Shown one piece after another: positions 58,467 through 64,000 of a stretch of 64,000 nucleotides of DNA. Made by a program: the position numbers and the translations under genes. The DNA is from Enterobacter wuhouensis (GTDB lineage: Bacteria > Pseudomonadota > Gammaproteobacteria > Enterobacterales > Enterobacteriaceae), in contig NZ_SJOO01000007.1 of NCBI RefSeq assembly GCF_004331265.1, positions 168,181 to 232,180 on the forward strand, given 5' to 3'. The notes under the pieces were generated by a model, which was not told the DNA's origin, did not search any database, and worked only from the letters and a program-made list of their open reading frames with translations. Position 1 is the stretch's first letter, and each line of letters starts with the position of its first letter.

Positions 58467-59524
58467 GAGGACTGTTTACAGCCGAGACTGTTCCGCGCCT
58501 GGGGCTTGTGGTGTTAAAGCCGGGCAGCGAACTGATGTCTCTGTTTCAACAGGGGCGTGTGCTGGTGGAGCCTCAGCCAAAAAGCATGGCTGGGCTTCCG
58601 TCGGGCCTCGTCCCTGATGCCAGGCAGCCGCTGGCAGAAGATAAGTCCCTCGAGGAATTCTTCACCGACGAGAGAGTAATCCGTGCAGCAGGCGGTTTGA
58701 CCGCGTTGGAATCCTGGTTAGAGCGTAACGTGAAGGAATGCCAGTACCCGCACACTGATTATCACCATCATGAGCTGGTAACGATGCGACATCCCCCCGG
58801 ATCAATGTTGCTCTGTTGGCATTGCGATAACCAGCTGCGCGAGCAAACCACCGCAGCGCTGGCAGAACTGGCCCGGCGTAATCTCATTAACTGGCTGATC
58901 AGTTCCATCCTGTCTTCGCTGGGCTACAACAAAGAGCGTGAACTATCCCTCGGTGAATTGTGCTGGTGGGCCGTTTACTCAGGCATTGCTGACGCAATCA
59001 CGGAAAGGATGGCCCAGCGTGCGCTTCGCTTACCGGACGGGCCGTTTTTATCCGTATATCGAGAAAGTGACATTGTGCCGATGCCCCCCGCAAAAAGCTT
59101 TTTGCAGAAGAAGGTCACCCCTGCGGTCACGGCTGCGAAATTAAAGCATGGAGCAAATCAGGAAGTGGTCTATGACCAGCCAAAGGTTCTGGCTCTGCAT
59201 GCGGATCCTGAATCCCCTGAATCATTCATGTTGCGCCCAAAACACCGCAGGTGGGTGAATGAGGACTATACCCGGTGGGTTAAAACCCAGCCCTGTGAAG
59301 GTTGCCGGCGGCCAGCGGATGATCCACACCATGTCATTGGTCACGGCATGGGCGGTACCGCCACTAAAGCACACGATTTGTTCGCGATCCCTCTGTGCAG
59401 AGAGTGTCACGACAAATTACATGCTGATGTTGCAGCGTTCGAGAAAAAACACGGTACCCAGCTGGAGCTGCTATTCCGGTTTATGAATCGAGCGCTGGCG
59501 ATCGGCGTAATAACAAAAGCGTAA
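58463..59524 (+). CDS. DUF968 family protein with HNH-like C-terminus
   Basis: This 353-residue protein has a zinc-like CWHCDNQLR near residue 113 and a C-terminal CEGCRRPADDPHHVIGHGMGG followed by IPLCRECHDKLH, the HNH-like cysteine/histidine pattern of DUF968. It might be a nuclease or Holliday-junction related function; in lambdoid phages DUF968 genes sit between replication and Q. It overlaps the antirepressor stop by 4 bp. Confidence 0.87.
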   Translation: MRGLFTAETVPRLGLVVLKPGSELMSLFQQGRVLVEPQPKSMAGLPSGLVPDARQPLAEDKSLEEFFTDERVIRAAGGLTALESWLERNVKECQYPHTDYHHHELVTMRHPPGSMLLCWHCDNQLREQTTAALAELARRNLINWLISSILSSLGYNKERELSLGELCWWAVYSGIADAITERMAQRALRLPDGPFLSVYRESDIVPMPPAKSFLQKKVTPAVTAAKLKHGANQEVVYDQPKVLALHADPESPESFMLRPKHRRWVNEDYTRWVKTQPCEGCRRPADDPHHVIGHGMGGTATKAHDLFAIPLCRECHDKLHADVAAFEKKHGTQLELLFRFMNRALAIGVITKA

Positions 59525-59545
59525 TCGTATGGAGCGCTGAGCATA

Positions 59546-60238
59546 ATGAATTTACAAGAACTGGAATTTACGCGGATTGAACTGCGCCGCGCGCTGGCGG
59601 ATTTATCAGGATCGACAAAAGGACAGCTGCAGGCGTTCAGTGAGCATCCACCAGCAGATAAGAACAAATACCCCCGGCGCCATCCTGAAATCGTGATGGA
59701 GGGTGGGGAAGGTTGTGGATCCAAGGTTGTGAAAACGATGGCCACTCCACTTTATGTTCTTGAGACAAGGAGCCGTCGCCGACCTTTACCGCCTATTAAG
59801 GATGCGGAGTTCGCTTGTTCAGCATGGCGTCGTTCGGTCAATGGTCTGGGGGAGCATTTGCAGGCATGGGTGCGGTACTGCTATGGGCATGACCTTGCTT
59901 TCCGGTACCAGAGGTTAATGTGCCAGCACGTATGGGAAGAGTTCCAGCGTCAGCATAGCGGCAAAAAAATCCAGGACCGTGTCACTAAAAAACTGGTTGG
60001 GCTTGTCTGGCTGGCGGCGCAAGAAGTTGCTGCCTCGCGTAATAACGATACCTATCAGGAGTATGCTGGTGCAGCTCTGGCGCGCATGGTCAGCGTTGAG
60101 CGTTCCACCTGGCTCAGGGTGTATTCAAGACACTGGGCGGCTTTCAAAGCGTCGTTTACTGAGATGGACAGCCAGGCACTAAGCGAAATTTTGTCACGGT
60201 ACGAAGAGTACCAAGAACTGAAAGTGGCGGAAATGTGA
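59546..60238 (+). CDS. Antitermination protein Q-like
   Basis: This 230-residue protein includes SAWRRSVNGLGEHLQAWVRYCYG near residue 92 and a C-terminal helical region, the plan of phage antiterminator Q proteins. It lies at the end of the rightward early operon and just before a PR'/tR'-like segment, where Q normally acts to switch on late genes. Family is assigned by pattern and position. Confidence 0.85.
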   Translation: MNLQELEFTRIELRRALADLSGSTKGQLQAFSEHPPADKNKYPRRHPEIVMEGGEGCGSKVVKTMATPLYVLETRSRRRPLPPIKDAEFACSAWRRSVNGLGEHLQAWVRYCYGHDLAFRYQRLMCQHVWEEFQRQHSGKKIQDRVTKKLVGLVWLAAQEVAASRNNDTYQEYAGAALARMVSVERSTWLRVYSRHWAAFKASFTEMDSQALSEILSRYEEYQELKVAEM

Positions 60239-60296
60239 GGTAACTTTCACTAACTCCCTCAATTGGGCTTGCAAAATGCAACAAAATGAGCCATAT

Positions 60297-60357
60297 TTGA
60301 AGCTAATTTGATATTTTGTCATAGTTACATCCAACCTCGCTCAGGCGGGGTTTTTTG
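60297..60357 (+). promoter_or_regulatory. Probable late promoter PR' and terminator tR'
   Basis: A possible -35 TTGAAG (60297-60302) is followed about 17 bp later by CATAGT; the -10 is weak. Then CCTCGC, TCAG loop, GCGGGG and six T (60335-60356) make a terminator just before the cargo gene. This matches the lambda plan in which Q-modified polymerase passes tR' to transcribe late genes. Confidence 0.65.
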
Positions 60358-60389
60358 TTATGATGTATTTCTTTTTAATGGAAATCATC

Positions 60390-61055
60390 ATGGACTTATT
60401 GAGCCTTCTAGAGGTGTTGAAGCCTCTCGATCACGTAGTTACAGTTAAAGTGAGTAATGATGTCGGATTGTGGGACTCACTCAGTAAATTTGCGATTGCA
60501 ATAATTCCAGCATTAATTTCTTTCCTTGCACTACTTTTTTCATATTTTCAGTTTAAACGTAATGTTAGATATCAAAGCGAGCAATTTTCTTTAGGCATTG
60601 AGCAGCAGTTAATGGCTTTAAAGTTAAACACCAGACTTGCTACTGAAATAGAACTAAAAAAAGATGTATGCAAAGAAGTTAGAACGGCTTTTGTGGGCTT
60701 TATGAAATATCATGTAGAGGTATATCAGAGTAAAGTCAGCTTCCAGAGACTTATCGATAAAATTGATGATGAAAGCATTAAGCAAAAAATAGAGTTAAAT
60801 AATATTATTATTAGTAAAACTCATTTAATGATAGAAAGCAAAATGCTTCTTGATTCCTATTTAGACTTGAATGACCAAGAAGATAAAGAATTTTTTGATC
60901 AACTTAATGAAACTACAGATATTGCAATTAAAGGGGGAGACGGTTCTGGTTATGATTTAGGATATTCGCAAGGGAAATGTAGTCGACAATGTTTCAAATA
61001 CATTGAAAGAAGACGTAAAGAAATCACCAGCCTGGTAGATACTATCGGAAACTGA
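60390..61055 (+). CDS. Low-GC cargo protein with membrane helix and coiled coil
   Basis: This protein (221 residues from ATG 60390, or up to 231 from ATG 60360) has one strong membrane helix FAIAIIPALISFLALLFSYF near residue 38, then a long charged region (about 60-200) with coiled-coil-like Lys/Glu and Ile/Leu spacing. I do not recognise a family. Its AT content is far above that of the genes around it. It lies directly after tR' in the slot where Stx phages carry stxAB, so it is a likely moron, possibly for superinfection exclusion or host fitness. Confidence 0.75.
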   Translation: MDLLSLLEVLKPLDHVVTVKVSNDVGLWDSLSKFAIAIIPALISFLALLFSYFQFKRNVRYQSEQFSLGIEQQLMALKLNTRLATEIELKKDVCKEVRTAFVGFMKYHVEVYQSKVSFQRLIDKIDDESIKQKIELNNIIISKTHLMIESKMLLDSYLDLNDQEDKEFFDQLNETTDIAIKGGDGSGYDLGYSQGKCSRQCFKYIERRRKEITSLVDTIGN

Positions 61056-61078
61056 TTACGCGCTCCTATAATGGAGTA

Positions 61079-61128
61079 CCCCATTGTGGAAATGGGCGGC
61101 TGGTGGGTGTTGTCGCACCCAACCAGCC
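61079..61128 (+). other. Tandem hairpins upstream of late methyltransferase
   Basis: Hairpin one has arms CCCATT (61080-61085) and AATGGG (61091-61096). Hairpin two has GGCTGGTGGGTG (61098-61109) against CACCC-A-ACCAGCC (61116-61128) with a six-base loop. Neither has a T tract. They may be a small RNA, a structured leader, or a processing site in late mRNA. The rest of 61056-61220 has no gene. Confidence 0.6.
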
Positions 61129-61220
61129 ATCAGCTCATGCTTACAGGTCACAAGCTAATCAAGGCCCACTGCTTTAGCGCAAAAGCATAGTGAGCCTATC
61201 AGAGTTACGCTTACGGATCT

Positions 61221-62273
61221 ATGAAAAATACTGTAAATATAAACAGTGTTGAGCTTATCAACGCTGACTGCCTGCAATACCTCGCAACCCTCCCAGATAA
61301 CACCATTGACCTTATTGTTACGGATCCGCCTTATTTTAAGGTGAAGCCGAACGGCTGGGATAATCAGTGGAACGGTGACGCCGACTATCTTCGCTGGCTT
61401 GATATGTGTCTTGCCCAGTTCTGGCGAGTGCTTAAGCCTGCCGGCAGCCTGTATTTGTTTTCAGGTCACCGACTTGCATCTGATATTGAGATCATGATGC
61501 GTGAACGCTTCAACGTCATGAACCACATTATCTGGGCGAAGCCATCAGGGCGCTGGAACGGGTGTAATAAAGAAAGCCTGCGCTCTTACTTCCCCGCGAC
61601 GGAACGCATCCTTTTCGCTGAACATTATCAGGGGCCATATAAGCCGAAAAGCGACGGGTTTGCTGAGAAAAGCAACGAGGTCAAACAGCACGTCATGGCT
61701 CCGTTAATCACCTACTTTCGGGATGCACGAGCCGAACTGGGGGTCACGTCCAGGCAAATAGCTGACGCCACCGGAAAGAAAAATATGGCGTCTCACTGGT
61801 TCGGTGCCAGTCAGTGGCAACTACCGAACGAGCAGGATTACGAAAAGCTGCAGGAATTGTTCACTCAGATCGCCATTGAGAAGCACCGCGCCTCTGAACT
61901 CAAAGCACCGCATCACCAGCTGGTGGCCACATGGCATTCGTTGAACCGGAAATACCTTGATCTGCTTGAAGAGTACAAATCTCTTCGGCGGCATTTCTCT
62001 GTGACAGTAGCCGTGCCCTATACAGACGTCTGGACACATAAACCCGTCCAGTTCTATCCAGGCAAACACCCGTGCGAAAAGCCCGCTGAGATGTTGCGGC
62101 AAATCATCAACGCCAGCAGCAGGCCCGGCGATGTGGTAGCTGATTTCTTTATGGGCTCGGGATCAACTGTTAAAGCAGCCATTGAGCTGGGCCGCCGGGC
62201 TATCGGCGTAGAACTGGAAGAGGAACGTTTCAACCAGACGGTAAGTGAGGTAAGGCAGCTGGCAGGGGAATAA
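61221..62273 (+). CDS. Site-specific DNA methyltransferase, beta-type order
   Basis: This 350-residue protein has the catalytic DPPY motif at about residue 35 (IVTDPPYFKV) and motif I later at FMGSGSTVKAAIELGRR, so motif IV precedes I, as in beta-class N4-cytosine or N6-adenine methyltransferases. An insert of helical character (about 150-240) may form the target-recognition domain. It is in the late region, before the lysis genes. Specificity cannot be told. Confidence 0.9.
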   Translation: MKNTVNINSVELINADCLQYLATLPDNTIDLIVTDPPYFKVKPNGWDNQWNGDADYLRWLDMCLAQFWRVLKPAGSLYLFSGHRLASDIEIMMRERFNVMNHIIWAKPSGRWNGCNKESLRSYFPATERILFAEHYQGPYKPKSDGFAEKSNEVKQHVMAPLITYFRDARAELGVTSRQIADATGKKNMASHWFGASQWQLPNEQDYEKLQELFTQIAIEKHRASELKAPHHQLVATWHSLNRKYLDLLEEYKSLRRHFSVTVAVPYTDVWTHKPVQFYPGKHPCEKPAEMLRQIINASSRPGDVVADFFMGSGSTVKAAIELGRRAIGVELEEERFNQTVSEVRQLAGE

Positions 62274-62279
62274 ATGCTT

Positions 62280-62304
62280 GGGTCGCTATCGCGGCCCTTT
62301 TTAT
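62280..62304 (+). terminator. Terminator between methyltransferase and holin
   Basis: GGGTCGC, TATC loop and GCGGCCC with one wobble pair, then TTTTT. Late antitermination should allow passage into the lysis genes. Confidence 0.8.
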
Positions 62305-62343
62305 TACCTCAACTGGACACCCGCAACGTAGCGAGGTGAGAGC

Positions 62344-62559
62344 ATGTATCGAATGGAAAAAATCACGACGGGTATTGCATACGGCGCATCGGGAGGGGGG
62401 ACCGGATACTGGTTGCTTCAGCTCCTCGATAAAGTCTCCCCATCTCAATGGGCGGCCATTGGTGTGCTCGGTAGCCTCATGTTTGGTTTGCTGACGTGGT
62501 TAACGAGTCTGTACTTCCAAATCAAAGCGGATCGCCGCAAAGCTGCGCGGGGTGAATGA
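62344..62559 (+). CDS. Class II holin, phage 21 S-like
   Basis: This 71-residue protein has two membrane helices (about 9-31 and 36-57) and a basic tail [11 protein letters not shown]. It is like the phage 21 S (pinholin) group, including [23 protein letters not shown] 62344 and a second ATG three codons later could give the dual-start form known in S21. It depolarises the membrane and activates the SAR endolysin that follows. Overlaps the next gene by 4 bp. Confidence 0.93.
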   Translation: MYRMEKITTGIAYGASGGGTGYWLLQLLDKVSPSQWAAIGVLGSLMFGLLTWLTSLYFQIKADRRKAARGE

Positions 62560-63095
62560 TGTCGAACAAAGCAAAGCTTAGCGCAGCAGTGCTGGCACTA
62601 ATCGCGTCAGGGGCATCTGCTCCACTCATTTTCGACCAATTCATCAGCGAGAAAGAAGGCAATGCGCTGGTGGCCGTTGTTGATCCGGGTGGGGTCTGGT
62701 CATTATGTCACGGCGTGACCGTTATCGATGGCAGGCCTGTTGTTAAAGGCATGACGGCCACTGAGGAACAATGCCAGAAGGTTAACGCTATTGAACGCGA
62801 TAAGGCATTAGCCTGGGTTGATCGCAATATCAAAGTGCCTCTGACAGAGCCACAGAAGGTGGGTATTGCATCCTTCTGCCCGTATAACATCGGCCCCGGT
62901 AAATGCTTCCCATCGACCTTCTATAAGCGCATCAACGCAGGTGACCGCATCGGTGCATGCGAGGCAATCCGCTGGTGGATTAAGGACGGTGGACGAGATT
63001 GCCGTCTGACTAAAGGCCAGAAGCATGGCTGTTATGGGCAGGTCGAGCGGCGCGATCAGGAAAGTGCACTGACGTGTTGGGGGCTGTACCAATGA
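62556..63095 (+). CDS. SAR endolysin (lysozyme, phage 21 R-like)
   Basis: This 179-residue GH24-type lysozyme has an N-terminal signal-anchor-release helix ([15 protein letters not shown]) and catalytic Glu34 and Asp43. The third position, six residues after Asp, is Ser49 where phage 21 R21 has Thr50. The [21 protein letters not shown] core is conserved. It is exported and held inactive until the holin collapses the membrane potential. Confidence 0.93.
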   Translation: MMSNKAKLSAAVLALIASGASAPLIFDQFISEKEGNALVAVVDPGGVWSLCHGVTVIDGRPVVKGMTATEEQCQKVNAIERDKALAWVDRNIKVPLTEPQKVGIASFCPYNIGPGKCFPSTFYKRINAGDRIGACEAIRWWIKDGGRDCRLTKGQKHGCYGQVERRDQESALTCWGLYQ

Positions 63096-63610
63096 AAATT
63101 AATCCGGGTCTTATCGGCGTTGTCGTTATTGCTGGCCTTTCGGTCGCTCTCGTTAAGAGCTGCTCAGACGCCAGTAGCCTTCAGAGCGATAACGATGTTC
63201 TGCGAAGTGACAACTCTTTGCAGGGGCTGGTGATCGCCTCACAAGCACTCAACTTCAATCGATTCAATCAGATTGCAGAACATGCCAACAGGCTTAACTC
63301 CCTGATCGACACCAGCACCGAAGAAACCGTAATCGAATACCGGGAGATTCTCCGCCGTGAAAAAACCTGTGATCTGCCTGTTCCTGCTGACATTGCTGGT
63401 GGGCTGCTCGAATACGCGTACCGTTTACGTTCCAGCGCAATGCACGCCGATACCGACGGACCTGACGCAGCCGATGATAGTGCCCCTGCCGCCAGCTCAA
63501 TGACGTACTGCCAGGCTGTTTTGTGGATAAAGCCGCTGCTGGCGGTGATTGAGAAGGGCAACAATAATTTCGCAGGCATTAGGCAGATAGAGCTGGAAAG
63601 GAAAAACTAG
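63092..63610 (+). CDS. Rz-like inner-membrane spanin
   Basis: This 172-residue protein has an N-terminal membrane helix IGVVVIAGLSVALVKSC and a coiled-coil-like periplasmic region. It is the i-spanin partner of the embedded Rz1. ATG 63092 overlaps the endolysin end by 4 bp. Together with Rz1 it fuses inner and outer membranes at lysis. Confidence 0.9.
   Translation: MKINPGLIGVVVIAGLSVALVKSCSDASSLQSDNDVLRSDNSLQGLVIASQALNFNRFNQIAEHANRLNSLIDTSTEETVIEYREILRREKTCDLPVPADIAGGLLEYAYRLRSSAMHADTDGPDAADDSAPAASSMTYCQAVLWIKPLLAVIEKGNNNFAGIRQIELERKN
63357..63503 (+). CDS. Rz1-like outer-membrane spanin lipoprotein, embedded in Rz
   Basis: In a different frame inside Rz, GTG 63357 begins a 48-residue protein MKKPVICLFLLTLLVGCSNT with a lipobox LVGC (Cys17) and a proline-rich tail PTDLTQPMIVPLPPAQ. 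Small size, signal II and nested position are diagnostic of Rz1. Confidence 0.9.
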   Translation: MKKPVICLFLLTLLVGCSNTRTVYVPAQCTPIPTDLTQPMIVPLPPAQ

Positions 63611-63728
63611 GGATGGCTCGTCCTTGAGCACACGGGTATTTCTGAACGACAGCTTTACCTGACATAGCAAAGCGCCTTTAAATTCTAGAAAAGACTCAAT
63701 ATTTAACAAGCGAAGTGCATCAACCCCC

Positions 63729-63755
63729 AAAAAAAAAGCCCTCACAAGGAGGGCT
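63729..63755 (-). terminator. Leftward terminator at the window end
   Basis: AGCCCTC (63737-63743), five-base loop and GAGGGCT (63749-63755) with nine A on the left, which is a T run on the minus strand. It ends a leftward transcript from the right. Confidence 0.88.
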
Positions 63756-63968
63756 AGAGGAGTCTCAGTTTCACATGCTCTTTTTATCGATGTTTCCCTG
63801 GAGTTGGCATTCTCCTCATCAGAGTCATGAATAGCCTGGCCGCAACCAAGAGATCAACAAGCGCAAGCGGTTGAAATAGGAATAGCCTCAGGCTGTTGAT
63901 GAAAATTATTTTCTCGAATAGTAGATTGTTATTGGTATATCCCCATAAAAAATAACCAAAATATTATA
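63756..63968 (-). other. Putative small leftward transcription unit
   Basis: The minus strand has a perfect -10 TATAAT at 63968-63963 with a weak -35 TTCGAA 16 bp upstream, and the terminator at 63729-63755, which gives a transcript of about 220 nt. An open frame ends at the TAA in ...TPGKHR and reads INSLRLFLFQPLALVDLLVA, but no ATG, GTG or TTG start is evident. It may be a small RNA or a short protein. The lambda counterpart position carries bor. Confidence 0.5.
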
Positions 63969-64000
63969 CGCGGTTAATTGTGTTTTCGAACTGATGATTA

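Larger units (their letters stand above)
45023..64000. mobile_element. Lambdoid prophage (left part) integrated in a tRNA-Pro gene
   Basis: The element runs from a tRNA-Pro 3' fragment to beyond the window. Order is att, cargo, int-xis, leftward early operon, PL-cI-PR-cro, replication, methylases, antirepressor, Q, cargo, late methylase, lysis. Head and tail genes are not included. Early genes resemble those of the CPS-53 and e14 cryptic prophages of E. coli (YfdP/YfdQ/YfdR-like and YmfL-like). The single lesion seen is the stop codon in the cytosine methyltransferase; other modules look intact, so the phage may be inducible. Confidence 0.93.

Noticed and set aside
63497..63745. 82-codon minus-strand ORF overlapping Rz and the terminator
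   Set aside because: It begins inside the terminator hairpin and is antisense to Rz.

Overview
The window is chromosomal DNA from an enterobacterium, most likely an Enterobacter cloacae complex member or a close relative such as Leclercia or Lelliottia. Positions 1-45022 have a high GC content and follow an E. coli-like backbone order: menHBCE, yfaZ-yfaY, glpCBA/glpTQ, yfaE-nrdBA, ubiG, gyrA, rcsC-rcsB-rcsD, micF-ompC, apbE-ada-alkB-yojI, mqo-eco. Departures from E. coli are a tripartite tricarboxylate transporter with its two-component system (tctCBA/tctDE) between menE and yfaZ, where E. coli has the arn/pmrD region, an MgtE-type channel plus a SulP transporter between yojI and mqo, and a DUF2534-like membrane protein and an MFS permease after eco, where E. 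coli has nap/ccm. The genus is inferred from gene order and protein similarity to remembered E. coli sequences; no search was run.

From 45023 to the end of the window lies the left part of a lambdoid prophage integrated in a proline tRNA gene (GGG anticodon family). A 46-bp 3' fragment of the tRNA remains at 45023-45068 and the intact copy should be beyond the right edge. Reading rightwards: an AT-rich two-gene cassette (TPR-like protein plus HEPN-like protein) between the attachment site and integrase; int and xis; a leftward early operon (3'-5' exoribonuclease-like, TraR/DksA zinc finger, coupled small genes, HD nucleotidase, DUF2303/YfdQ-like, YfdP-like); the immunity region (S24 repressor, Cro-like protein, and divergent PL and PR with 17-bp spacers and shared operator sequence); a rightward early operon (YmfL-like, DUF4222, a replication initiator with four 15-bp iterons inside its gene, adenine methyltransferase, cytosine methyltransferase broken by one stop codon, antirepressor, DUF968 nuclease-like, antiterminator Q); a late-region cargo gene in the slot that carries stx in Shiga-toxin phages; another DNA methyltransferase; and a phage-21-type lysis cassette (class II holin, SAR endolysin, Rz/Rz1). 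The packaging and structural genes are not in the window.

The strongest candidate for a little-described system is the overlapping TPR/HEPN pair at the prophage edge, a position and domain combination that suggests a toxin-antitoxin or anti-phage module. Other points: a 32-bp perfect palindrome that probably terminates both this pair and int; an in-frame TAA that removes motifs IX/X of the cytosine methyltransferase, which also carries a string of T-[IV]-T-A-G-G repeats; a low-GC membrane/coiled-coil cargo gene behind tR'; tandem hairpins before the late methyltransferase; inverted DnaA-box pairs next to nrdA and at the prophage end; threonine at GyrA position 83; and a dispersed 'CCCTCTCCC' hairpin repeat found four times in the backbone.
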